Positions 17,085 through 25,035 of a stretch of 35,667 nt of DNA are shown here, one piece after another. How positions within the stretch are numbered: position 1 is the stretch's first letter; every line of letters starts with the position of its first letter. The notes beneath the pieces were generated by a model, which worked only from the letters and a program-made list of their open reading frames with translations, had not been told where the DNA came from and ran no database searches. This DNA comes from Shewanella benthica KT99 (GTDB taxonomy: Bacteria; Pseudomonadota; Gammaproteobacteria; Enterobacterales; Shewanellaceae): assembly GCF_000172075.1 (NCBI RefSeq), contig NZ_ABIC01000043.1, positions 1 to 35,667 on the forward strand, read 5' to 3'. Made by a program: the position numbers and the translations under genes.

Positions 17085-18719
17085 TTAACGCACGCCGTGC
17101 ATGTATTTCTTCAAAATCGGCGAGATCAGCAGCATCAATATCCCGAAGCAGATACCTGTCCACATCAAAAATTCGAACAGCTGAGTGTAAGTGCTGACGG
17201 CCTGACTTATGTCCATGTTTTTAGGATCAGATGTGTCTATGGCGGCCAGTTGCCCCAAGCGCATGGCGACGGTTTCAGACAGGGCTGTCGCCAGAAACCA
17301 GACTCCCATGGACAGGCCCACTACTCGATGAATGGCCAGTTTAGTCACGGCAGACAGGCCGACCGGTGACAAACATAGCTCGCCTGTGGTGTGGAGCAGG
17401 TATGCTAGTACTAACCACCAGAGACTTATTTGTCCAGCCTCGTTTGGATATCTGGCACCTACAACCAGGGCGCCGAAGCCCAGGCCTGCCTGGATTATTC
17501 CCAGACCGAATTTAACCGGAATATTGGGGTTTAACTTATGTTTATCCAGCCAGACCCATAATGCGGCGAAGGGCAGTGCCAACAGCATGATAAAGCCGGC
17601 ATTGAGGGAGCCAAATTGCCCCGCGGCTATCTCTATGCCTCCCAGGTTTCTGTCTACTACGCGATCGGCGTACAGAGTCATGGAGCCTGCTGCTTGTTCA
17701 AACAAGGCCCAAAATACAATGGTGGAGCCGATAAGCACCATCAAGACTATCATCTGGTGCATCTCCTCCTTGGTGCCTTTCAAGACTGCATAAGCAATCA
17801 GGCCAGCGCCTGAAACCAGTAATAGCATCTGCTGCGCGGCGAAGACCACGGGCTCATGTTGGATTATCAGCCAGAACATCGACAAGCTGAGCAGCGCGGC
17901 CAGATAGATGAGGTGTTCTCGGCTGAAGACCCATATTACTTTTTCGCTAAGCAGCTTAGGATCGCCAGGCTCTGCCAGACCTCTGAGGTATTTCTGTCCC
18001 TTGAGGAAGGTAAACAGGCCTATCAACATGCCGACTCCGGCGGCGCCGAAACCGTAGCCCCAGCCGAAGGTTTCCCCCAAGTAAACGCAGATAATCGTCG
18101 CGGCGAAGGCGCCGATATTAATCCCCATGTAGAAGATGGTGAAACCAGATTCTCGACGGGGATCATCCTTATCATAGAGCTGGCCGACGATAGTGGAGAT
18201 ATTGGGCTTGAGGAAGCCGACGCCAACGACGATCAATGCCAGCGCCAGATAAAAGACGTTGAGGGCGGCGAGATCGCGTATCTGGACTGTTTCGGACAGC
18301 ACTGTGCCTGCGAGTATGACGCTACCGTCATTGAGGGTGATATCGGCGACAAGTTGACTCCCTGCGGCGTACTGCACAGCTTGGTGTCCTTCGACTGCCA
18401 TCAAGAAGTGTCCCATGCACAGGAGAATACCACCGAATATGACCGCCTTGCGCATGCCTAAGTACCTGTCGGCTAATAGGCCACCTATGACAGGAAGTGA
18501 ATAGACCATGCCTGCGTAGGAGCCTAATACCTCGAGTCCTGCACCGTCGGAGAACAGATGATATTTAGTCAGATAAAGAAGTAGCAGGTATTTCATGCCA
18601 TAGAAGGAGAATCGTTCCCACATCTCGGTGGCGAAGCAGACATATAATCCTTTAGGATGGCCTAAAAAATCATCATTGATTAACTGTTCCTTGCTTGGCG
18701 AATCTTGAGTTGGCTCCAT
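17085..18719 (-). CDS. POT-family proton-dependent oligopeptide transporter
   Basis: Inner-membrane symporter that takes up di- and tripeptides with protons (major facilitator superfamily, POT/PTR2). The 544 residues hold the family signature ATEMWERFSFYGMKYLLLLYL (about 29-49), including ExxERFxFYG. GGLLADRYLGMRKAVIFGG and FTIFYMGINIGAFAATIICVYLGE follow, and about fourteen hydrophobic helices are present. The C-terminal half shows LLHTTGELCLSPVGLSAVTKLA, another POT hallmark. GAGGTAA precedes the ATG. It is convergent with tyrS. The N-terminal 18 residues are polar. DtpA/DtpB-like substrate range is an inference from family only, so I give no symbol. Confidence 0.93.
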   Translation of the reverse strand: MEPTQDSPSKEQLINDDFLGHPKGLYVCFATEMWERFSFYGMKYLLLLYLTKYHLFSDGAGLEVLGSYAGMVYSLPVIGGLLADRYLGMRKAVIFGGILLCMGHFLMAVEGHQAVQYAAGSQLVADITLNDGSVILAGTVLSETVQIRDLAALNVFYLALALIVVGVGFLKPNISTIVGQLYDKDDPRRESGFTIFYMGINIGAFAATIICVYLGETFGWGYGFGAAGVGMLIGLFTFLKGQKYLRGLAEPGDPKLLSEKVIWVFSREHLIYLAALLSLSMFWLIIQHEPVVFAAQQMLLLVSGAGLIAYAVLKGTKEEMHQMIVLMVLIGSTIVFWALFEQAAGSMTLYADRVVDRNLGGIEIAAGQFGSLNAGFIMLLALPFAALWVWLDKHKLNPNIPVKFGLGIIQAGLGFGALVVGARYPNEAGQISLWWLVLAYLLHTTGELCLSPVGLSAVTKLAIHRVVGLSMGVWFLATALSETVAMRLGQLAAIDTSDPKNMDISQAVSTYTQLFEFLMWTGICFGILMLLISPILKKYMHGVR

Positions 18720-18940
18720 GAACTTACCTCACCAGCTTGCGTTAGAACGCATTAAACACAAGTTTGCGTATTGGTATAAATACTAGTACATGGAGGGGAT
18801 TTGCATTTCAATCAGAAGTGAAGCAAGTGAGATGGGATAAAAGGCGAGCCCAATCAAGGGGGAGTGAAGGTGTTAGAAAAGGTCAGGCTAGGTTGTCAGA
18901 AGTGAATGCGCCTTAGAGCCGAGGAAATTGATAATCGGGC

Positions 18941-19423
18941 TTATTGTACTGCCAGTTGATCGGCCATGGTTTGATAATCCATCAGGTCTTCATGTTCCTC
19001 GACCCGGCGATTATCCATATCGAGTTTGACCGTGGTGACACCTGGGATTGCCAAGTCGATAATCTTACCGGGTTTACCAAATTGATCTCCGGGTCCCCGG
19101 TAGTGGTAGCTGCCTATCATCACGACCAAGGAGCCTGAGTTAAACATATGTTCGATATTAAAGCCGTATTCGAGCACGCCCTGATGGGCGCGTCTCAGAA
19201 AGCTAATAATGTGCCTGCGGCCGGTATAGGTCTTGCTTGCGGTTCTGTCTTTGAAGACGCTATTTCTGTCATAGAAGGCGTATAATGCCTGGTAATCGTG
19301 ATCTGTGACTGCCTGAATATACTTCACCGCCAATTGTTGTTCGAGTGGCATCTCTTTGGTGTTGGCTACCGAAGGTAAGCAGATAAAAGCAAGCACAAGG
19401 CAAAGGCAGCGTGAGATCATCAT
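18941..19423 (-). CDS. Secreted NTF2-like/SnoaL-type protein
   Basis: A 160-residue exported protein with a clear signal peptide (MMISRCLCLVLAFICLPSVANT, cleavage likely near residue 21). The remainder has the pattern of the NTF2/SnoaL fold: an N-terminal helix (QLAVKYIQAVTDHDYQALYAFY), then RTASKTYTGRRHIISFLRRAHQG, then beta strands. No enzyme activity can be assigned. It lies 10 bp after the TRIC channel gene on the same strand, as the last gene of the probable mtnN operon. The 220 bp downstream to the POT gene show nothing I can name. Confidence 0.75.
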   Translation of the reverse strand: MMISRCLCLVLAFICLPSVANTKEMPLEQQLAVKYIQAVTDHDYQALYAFYDRNSVFKDRTASKTYTGRRHIISFLRRAHQGVLEYGFNIEHMFNSGSLVVMIGSYHYRGPGDQFGKPGKIIDLAIPGVTTVKLDMDNRRVEEHEDLMDYQTMADQLAVQ

Positions 19424-19433
19424 AGTTAATTCT

Positions 19434-20054
19434 TTAAGTTTTTCTCAAATCGAATGCAGGCAGAGACAGGTGCCATCTAATGGCGGCGAGTCTGATGCAA
19501 AGGGCCACCGTCATGGAGACTAGCATCGCATACATATTATCGACATCTAAGTAGAGGCTGACGCTGTAACAGATCCCACCTAAGATAGATGCGGTAGCGT
19601 AGATCTCGGTTCTCAATATCATAGGGACCTGACGGCATAACAAGTCTCGAATCATGCCTCCTCCCACGCCAGTTATCAAGCCCATTACGACGGCTATCAT
19701 GCCACCTAACTCGAGGTTTAGCGCTTTCTCGGCGCCAATTACCGTAAATAGAGCCAAGCCCAGAGCATCGGCTATGGGTAGCGTATGCTGAGGGACCTTC
19801 TTAGGTCTTCGCACCAGAATCAAGGTCAATAACACTGTGATCAATATCACTATGATATAGTTGGGATCGCGGATCCAAAATACCGGCGTCGTCCCCAGGA
19901 GGGCATCGCGTATGCTACCGCCACCGATGGCGGTGACCGAGGCGAGTACTATGACTCCGAAAGGGTCCATGCGGTGTCGCCCCGCGGCTAGCGCACCCGA
20001 GAGCGCAAAAACGGCGGTGCCACAGAGATCGAAGCAGTAGATCCACTCAATCAT
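19434..20054 (-). CDS. TRIC-type cation channel family protein (UPF0126)
   Basis: Small polytopic inner-membrane protein of 206 residues with about seven hydrophobic segments, formerly UPF0126 (YadS/YicG-like) and now linked to TRIC cation channels. The two internally repeated family stretches are visible: GTAVFALSGALAAGRHRMDPFGVIVLASVTAIGGGSIRDALLG (about 12-54) and, later, IGAEKALNLELGGMIAVVMGLITGVGGGMIRDLL. The GGGSIRD and GGGMIRD pair marks the inverted pseudo-repeat. Its start overlaps the DUF2721 stop by four bases (ATGA), showing translational coupling. The ion selectivity cannot be told from sequence. Confidence 0.9.
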   Translation of the reverse strand: MIEWIYCFDLCGTAVFALSGALAAGRHRMDPFGVIVLASVTAIGGGSIRDALLGTTPVFWIRDPNYIIVILITVLLTLILVRRPKKVPQHTLPIADALGLALFTVIGAEKALNLELGGMIAVVMGLITGVGGGMIRDLLCRQVPMILRTEIYATASILGGICYSVSLYLDVDNMYAMLVSMTVALCIRLAAIRWHLSLPAFDLRKT

Positions 20055-20503
20055 TCGCCCATCTCTTTCAGGTGAAGGTTGAGGGCATCGACCGAGATGC
20101 GGATCTCAATCACGGAGAGCAGCAGTGAGTAAAGCAACAAGAGTAAACTAGAGCCGAAGATAAACGATCCGATTTTATTGAGTCCGATATAGATGAAGAT
20201 CATGCAGAGCACGCACAGGGCGAAACTCATGACGCCGGCCTCTTGCATGCGCCTGATGATACTGATACGCCGACGTAAGTTTTTTAATTGCTCACTATGA
20301 ACTGGCTTGCCGTCACTGCTCAAGCTTCTTATCAAGGCCGCAAGGGCAAAGAATCGGTTGGTGTAGGCCAGCAACAGCAAGGAAATTGCCGGGAATAGCA
20401 AAGCGGGAGTCGTTAAAGATACATGAATATTGTTGAACAAATCGTATGGCCTATGTTGGAGTGTATTGAGCTGATGATGAGAATGATACCTATGGATAAG
20501 CAT
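20051..20503 (-). CDS. DUF2721 membrane protein
   Basis: A conserved inner-membrane protein of unknown role. The family core is VSLTTPALLFPAISLLLLAYTNRFFALAALIRSL (residues 28-61), followed by a basic helix (LKNLRRRISIIRRMQEAG) and two C-terminal hydrophobic segments (about 93-112 and 115-135). The true start is uncertain: the ATG at 20503 gives a 27-residue, His-rich, unconserved extension and has no ribosome site, while relatives start close to VSLTTPALLF. It lies 20 bp after cbiB and overlaps the TRIC gene by four bases, so it is part of a tight operon. Confidence 0.8.
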   Translation of the reverse strand: MLIHRYHSHHQLNTLQHRPYDLFNNIHVSLTTPALLFPAISLLLLAYTNRFFALAALIRSLSSDGKPVHSEQLKNLRRRISIIRRMQEAGVMSFALCVLCMIFIYIGLNKIGSFIFGSSLLLLLYSLLLSVIEIRISVDALNLHLKEMGE

Positions 20504-20523
20504 AAGTCTAGACTGAAGGACGT

Positions 20524-21507
20524 TTAAGTCTGTAAATAACGCAGTGCAGCCCAGATGAGTGGGATCAGCATCAGAAAGCTGAGCCAGAGCCTATACCCTG
20601 TGCTGGCTAATTTTATGGCTGCAGAGATAGCCTGGCTATCGGGCTTAGGGCCATAAATCAGCTTGGTGACTTCGACACGCTGATTGTTAAACTTCATCGG
20701 TCCACCCAGCTCTACCTTAAGTACGGATGCGGCTATTGCACAGGTGTTAGTGCAGTTATAGAGGGGGCCCTTATAGGATAAGGGCTTAAAAAGCAAAAGG
20801 ATGCTCTTAGGACCACCTTGAATCGCCAGAGTGAAATTCCACAGCCCGTTAGGGACGATAAATAGGGCGGCGCTAAGCAGGTTAATGGGTTGACCAAAAT
20901 GGGTGAATTTAGGGTTAATCGCTGGCCAACATAGCTCAAGCTTCTTTATCATTCGAGTGGCGAGTACCAGAGGCGCACCACCGAGACTATAAAATAATAT
21001 CGTTGAAACTGTGCCGTAAACCGGTGTTGTGACCAATTTTTCTATGGTCGCCTTGCTGATGCCAACACTGCTTAATTGTTGTGTATCTCGATATAACCAC
21101 AGAGAGAGTAGCTGTCTGGCGAGGGGGTTATCTTCTCTACTCAATGCCTGTCTTACCTCACCAGCGACCTGTTTAAAATTATCATCATTTAAGCAGATAT
21201 AGAGAATGATAAATTCGAAAAACCAGGGGAAAGCGGCAAGTTGCAGCAAGAAGTAGACGATGGCCCAGAAAGGCAATATCAAGAGTATCGCCGCCATAGA
21301 ACCAGCGATAACTTGTTGAGAGGGCGACCGGTTACTGTGGACCACTTTTTTGGCCAACTCTTTAGCAAGTATGCCGAACCAGGCTATGGGCTGAAACTCT
21401 CTGGGCAGTGACGCTAGGCGGGACAGTAATAAACTGACAAGAAGGATCATGGTTCCTTGATAAAACACTCTGTCGTTGAGTAGCTGCTGGGCAAACTCTT
21501 GAACCAT
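20524..21507 (-). CDS. cbiB: CbiB/CobD-family cobalamin biosynthesis membrane protein
   Basis: Relative of adenosylcobinamide-phosphate synthase, the membrane enzyme that attaches aminopropanol to cobyric acid. The 327 residues have several hydrophobic segments, the family stretch DNPLARQLLSLWLYRDTQQLSSVGISKATIEKLV, and VYGTVSTILFYSLGGAPLVLATRMIKKLE. The LGGAPLVLATRM stretch corresponds to the more conserved G-x-P-x-x-x-x-Y-x-x-x-N region of CbiB but has diverged from it. No other cobalamin gene is nearby, so either the pathway is encoded elsewhere or this is a diverged paralogue. It lies 55 bp after mtnN on the same strand, which I believe is conserved in Shewanella. Confidence 0.8.
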   Translation of the reverse strand: MVQEFAQQLLNDRVFYQGTMILLVSLLLSRLASLPREFQPIAWFGILAKELAKKVVHSNRSPSQQVIAGSMAAILLILPFWAIVYFLLQLAAFPWFFEFIILYICLNDDNFKQVAGEVRQALSREDNPLARQLLSLWLYRDTQQLSSVGISKATIEKLVTTPVYGTVSTILFYSLGGAPLVLATRMIKKLELCWPAINPKFTHFGQPINLLSAALFIVPNGLWNFTLAIQGGPKSILLLFKPLSYKGPLYNCTNTCAIAASVLKVELGGPMKFNNQRVEVTKLIYGPKPDSQAISAAIKLASTGYRLWLSFLMLIPLIWAALRYLQT

Positions 21508-21562
21508 GATAATGACCTTGCTGGGTTTTTAGTAATGAATAAATTTTAATAAAAAATAGTAT

Positions 21563-22255
21563 TTATAAGTGTTTAAGTAAAGCCATCACCATTAAGGCTG
21601 ACTGGTGGCCCGCCTTGACTAGGTAAGCTTCAAAATCTACCGGAGAGTCATTATTAGCATTATCCGATAGTGAGCGGATGACGACAAAAGGCAGCTTAAA
21701 CTGGTGGCAGACTTGAGCGATGGCAGCACCTTCCATTTCGCAAGCAGCCATGGTCGGAAAATGGCTGAGCATGATCTTAGTACGCTCAGGATCGCAGATG
21801 AAACTGTCACCGGTACAGATCAAACCTTGAATGGCTTTCACATCGTCAAGACTGGCAACCGCCTTCATCGCGGCGTCCATTAATTTTTTATCGGCAAGGA
21901 AAGCGGCGGGTTGGCTGGCCATCTGGCCTATCTCATAGCCAAATGCGGTGACATCGACATCATGGTGTCTGACTTCTGTGGAGATAACGATATCACCGAT
22001 AGCCAGTTCATCGACGAAACCACCGGCTGAACCGGTATTGATCACGGCATCGGGAGCATATTTTTCGATAAGTAAGGTGGTGGCGATACTGGCGGCGACT
22101 TTTCCTATGCCGGAGCGGGTGACTATCACTTCGGTGCCATCTAGCGTACCTGCGATAAACTCGATGCCCGCAATTGTCTGTGACTGTGAAGACGACATAG
22201 CAGCGATAAGATGAACAACCTCTGGCTCCATGGCGCCGATGATACCGATTTTCAT
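21563..22255 (-). CDS. mtnN: 5'-methylthioadenosine/S-adenosylhomocysteine nucleosidase
   Basis: Cleaves methylthioadenosine and S-adenosylhomocysteine to adenine and the thioribose sugars, feeding methionine salvage and autoinducer-2 precursor formation. The 230 residues start MKIGIIGAMEPEVVHLIAAM, the expected N-terminus. They contain NTGSAGGF, ISTEVRHHDVD, CTGDSFI and the catalytic CEMEGAAIAQVC stretch, with SLSDNAN supplying the active-site Asp. It is the first gene of a minus-strand operon running through cbiB, DUF2721, TRIC and the NTF2-like gene. Its ribosome site and first codons are duplicated just upstream (see the repeat at 22242-22360). Confidence 0.96.
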   Translation of the reverse strand: MKIGIIGAMEPEVVHLIAAMSSSQSQTIAGIEFIAGTLDGTEVIVTRSGIGKVAASIATTLLIEKYAPDAVINTGSAGGFVDELAIGDIVISTEVRHHDVDVTAFGYEIGQMASQPAAFLADKKLMDAAMKAVASLDDVKAIQGLICTGDSFICDPERTKIMLSHFPTMAACEMEGAAIAQVCHQFKLPFVVIRSLSDNANNDSPVDFEAYLVKAGHQSALMVMALLKHL

Positions 22256-22360
22256 TGAGTAACCTTAAATATGTGTGAAGCAAAATTTGATGGCGGCTAA
22301 CTAATACCGATTTTCATTGAGTAACCGTAAATGTGTGAAGCAAAATTCGATGGCGGCTAA
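22242..22360 (-). repeat. Tandem duplication of the mtnN 5' leader and start
   Basis: The stretch 22242-22300 (start codon, first four codons, ribosome site and leader of mtnN) recurs at 22304-22360, about 60 bp apart with few differences. The upstream copy keeps an ATG at 22317 and encodes a complete mini-cistron, MKIGIS followed by TAG. Its ribosome site reads ACGGTTA, where mtnN has AAGGTTA. Confidence 0.93.
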
Positions 22361-22404
22361 TATAACATAACTTGCTGAGTAGAATTAGGCAGATTATTTT
22401 TTGC

Positions 22405-22434
22405 CGGCAAAAAAAAGCACATCAATCGATGTGC
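22405..22434 (-). terminator. Minus-strand terminator, probably the original gltBD end
   Basis: On the minus strand the hairpin GCACATC/GATGTGC (22417-22434) is followed by a run of eight T. The nearest minus-strand gene upstream in the direction of transcription is gltD, whose stop lies 1.1 kb away beyond the IS1595 element. Confidence 0.75.
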
Positions 22435-22483
22435 AAATAACAAGCAAAACCTTGTTTGCAGCAGGCGTTAATCCAATCTATAT

Positions 22484-23528
22484 GGCATAAGTTTACCTGA
22501 TTACCCACTATCGTCAGCCATTGTTATACTGTAAGTAATCCCAGTTGTGTTTGAGGTGCAAAATGGCCAAAAACAAAGTGCAGTTCCAAAAAGGGTATAG
22601 CTTAATTGAGCTATTTAAAAACTACGGCTCAGAAGAACAATGCTCCGCCGCCTTGTTCAACTGGAAGTGGCCACATGGCTTTCAATGCCCGGATTGTGGG
22701 TCTTCAAAATACTGCTCGTTAAAAAGCAGAAAACTTTATCAATGCAATCATTGTCACCACCAAACTTCTCTGACCAGCAATACGATTTTTGCCAGTACTA
22801 AACTTCCATTGCAAACGTGGTTTATTGCCATCTATCTGATAACACAATCAAAGACTGGTTTATCAGCATTAGCGTTGAAAAGGCAAATTGGCGTTTCGTA
22901 CAACCCTGCCTGGAAAGTAAAGCAAAAAATCATGCAGGTCATGAAGGAACGTGATGATACTAAGCCACTATCTGGCATAGTCCAGCTCGATGATGTGTAT
23001 TGGGGTGGCGAACAGCATGGAGGTAAACCGGGAAGAGATTCCAGCAACAAAACACCTTTCGTAGTAGCCATATCGTTGACCGATGATGGCCAGCCATTAC
23101 ACATGAATATGAATGTTGTGAATGGTTTTAAGACCCAAGAAATAAAGAACTGGGCAGATATGCATCTATCAGATGGGTGCACTGTAGTATCGGACGGATT
23201 GGCGTGTTTTCGAGCAGTGACACAGTCCCACTGTGCTCACGTTAGTCTTGTTACTGGAGGAGGGGCGAGTTGTGTAGAGATTGAAGCTTTTCGTTGGGTC
23301 AATACAATGATAGGTAATGTTAAAATGTCCCTGCACGGTGCTTACCACTCGATTAGCGCCGAGCATCTACCGCGATATCTTGGCGAGTTTTGTTATCGGT
23401 TCAATCGGCGTTTTAATCTAACTGAATTATTGCCACGATTTATGAGTGTGGCAGTTAGAACGCCACCTATGCCATATAGACTGTTAAAGATGGCTGAGCC
23501 TCATGGGTAATCAGGTCAGGTTATGAAC
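22484..23528 (+). mobile_element. IS1595-family insertion sequence
   Basis: One transposase gene is bracketed by imperfect inverted repeats. Left end 22486-22507 (CATAAGTTTACCTGATTACCCA) and right end 23504-23525 match at about 19 of 22 positions after complementing. Flanking CTATAT at 22478-22483 and 23529-23534 may be part of the target duplication, but the usual 8-bp duplication of this family is not clear, so the outer borders are approximate. The element appears intact and lies between mtnN and gltD, transcribed against both. Confidence 0.85.
22563..23507 (+). CDS. IS1595-family transposase
   Basis: DDE-type transposase with an N-terminal zinc ribbon. The ribbon shows CPDCGSSKYC and CNHC (about residues 38-70). 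The catalytic core has QLDDVYWGGEQHGGKPGR (first Asp, typical of the IS1595 group), VVSDGLACF (second Asp) and HLPRYLGEFCYRFNRR with the final Glu. I start at the ATG at 22563, which follows GAGG at proper spacing. The frame is open six codons upstream to a TTG that is not needed. The 315-residue length suggests an uninterrupted gene. The right inverted repeat overlaps its last codons. The frame closes with the TAA at 23508-23510. Confidence 0.9.
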
Positions 23529-23543
23529 CTATATTGTTTGTCT

Positions 23544-24950
23544 TCACTCAAAGGTATTGAGAATACCCAGTGCTGCATCTCGCCCCTCGGCGATAGCTGT
23601 CACGACTAAATCTGAGCCACGCACCATATCACCACCGGCAAACACCTTAGGGTTGGTCGTTTGGAAGGGATTATCGGCAGCTTTCGGTGCCACCACGCGT
23701 CCCCATTGGTCAAGGTCAACATTATGATCTTTGAGCCAGCTAGCTGGGCTGGGCTGGAAACCAAAGGCGATGATGATGGCGTCGGCTTCGAGTAAGGCTT
23801 CACTGCCCTCTACCGCCTCGGCGCGGCGGCGTCCACTGGCATCGGCAGCGCCCATTTTGGTTTCGACGCAGGTGATACCGGTCACTTTTCCATCTTGGGT
23901 CTCGATAGATACAGGCTGTCTGTTGAAGAGGAAGTTGACGCCTTCTTCTTTAGCATTTTGCACCTCGCGGCGAGATCCCGGCATGTTGGCTTCATCACGG
24001 CGATAGGCACAAGTGACCTCTTTAGCCCCCTGACGAATCGCGGTGCGAACACAATCCATGGCGGTATCACCACCACCGAGTACCACGACCCGCTTGCCTT
24101 CCAGGCTCAGGTAAGGTGATTCGGTATCTTGGGTACCCATGATGTGATGGGTATTGCCTATCAGGTAAGGTAGCGCCTGATGAACGCCTTGGGCATCTTC
24201 ACCAGGCAGACCGGCCTTCATGGCAGTGTAGGTTCCCATACCTATAAATACGGCGTCATAGTCATTGATTAAGTCGTCGAATGGCAGATCTTTACCTATG
24301 GTCACCCCCAGCTTGAATTCGATCCCCATGCCTTGCATTATCTTGCGGCGAGTCGCCATCACGGCTTTATCCAGCTTAAAAGCCGGGATACCATAGGTGA
24401 GCAGGCCGCCAATCTCAGGGTTCTTGTCGAATACCACTGCTTGGACACCGTTGCGGGCGAGAATGTCGGCGCAGCCCAGTCCAGCGGGGCCGGCACCAAC
24501 AATGGCGACGCGCTCTTTTCTGGCGACGACTTTACTCAAATCGGGGCGCCAGCCCTGTTCGATGGCAGTATCTGTGATGTACTTTTCTACGTTGCCGATG
24601 GTCACGGCGCCAAACTCTTCGTTGAGCGTACAGGCGCCCTCACATAATCTGTCCTGTGGGCAGACCCGGCCACAAATCTCAGGCAAGGTGTTAGTCTCAT
24701 GCACCAGATCTGCCGCTTCTAATATGCGTCCCTCTTCAGCCAGTTTTAGCCAGTTAGGGATATAGTTGTGCAGTGGGCATTTCCATTCACAATAAGGGTT
24801 ACCACAATCGAGACAGCGATCTGATTGCTCTTTTACCTGGCTTTGAGCGAACGGCTGATAAATCTCAATGAATTGAGTTGTGCGCTTCTTTACTGGGTGC
24901 TTTGCCGGATCGATACGATCGACTTCGATAAATTGAAAATCATTGCTCAT
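23544..24950 (-). CDS. gltD: Glutamate synthase (NADPH) small subunit
   Basis: Electron-input subunit of glutamate synthase: it takes electrons from NADPH through FAD and Fe-S clusters to the large subunit. The 468 residues show N-terminal cluster motifs CLDCGNPYCEWKCPLHN and CGRVCPQDRLCEGACT, an FAD-binding GAGPAGLGCADILARNG, and an NADPH-binding VVLGGGDTAMDCVRTAIRQG. KVFAGGDMVRGSDLVVTAIAEGRDAA ends the flavoprotein fold. It lies 85 bp after gltB in the same operon. A 27-codon stub that seems to be a decayed copy of its own start lies between them and overlaps its ATG. Confidence 0.97.
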   Translation of the reverse strand: MSNDFQFIEVDRIDPAKHPVKKRTTQFIEIYQPFAQSQVKEQSDRCLDCGNPYCEWKCPLHNYIPNWLKLAEEGRILEAADLVHETNTLPEICGRVCPQDRLCEGACTLNEEFGAVTIGNVEKYITDTAIEQGWRPDLSKVVARKERVAIVGAGPAGLGCADILARNGVQAVVFDKNPEIGGLLTYGIPAFKLDKAVMATRRKIMQGMGIEFKLGVTIGKDLPFDDLINDYDAVFIGMGTYTAMKAGLPGEDAQGVHQALPYLIGNTHHIMGTQDTESPYLSLEGKRVVVLGGGDTAMDCVRTAIRQGAKEVTCAYRRDEANMPGSRREVQNAKEEGVNFLFNRQPVSIETQDGKVTGITCVETKMGAADASGRRRAEAVEGSEALLEADAIIIAFGFQPSPASWLKDHNVDLDQWGRVVAPKAADNPFQTTNPKVFAGGDMVRGSDLVVTAIAEGRDAALGILNTFE

Positions 24951-25030
24951 CGCGTTATTACCCCCGCTGTAAGGTTTAATGCTGTTTTCTCATGCGTAAT
25001 CACGATAAATTTAACATCATTTTTCATCAT
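24947..25030 (-). other. 27-codon stub bridging gltB and gltD
   Basis: A small open frame begins six bases after the gltB stop and ends with a TGA that overlaps the gltD ATG (ATGA). Its start, MKNDVKFIVIT, parallels the gltD start MSNDFQFIEVD. The DNA around both starts is also similar (GGGGTAA, then ATGA..AATGAT and AATTTATCG), roughly three quarters identical over about 43 bp and 77 bp apart. It looks like an old duplication of the gltD start. Whether it is translated to couple gltB and gltD, or is just residue, cannot be told. Confidence 0.5.
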
Positions 25031-25035
25031 ATTAT

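Noticed and set aside
17856..18461. A 201-codon plus-strand open frame and several others (17332-17793) across the POT transporter gene.
   Set aside because: They lie fully antisense to a clear membrane transporter and their translations look like mirror shadows of its codons, with no family features.
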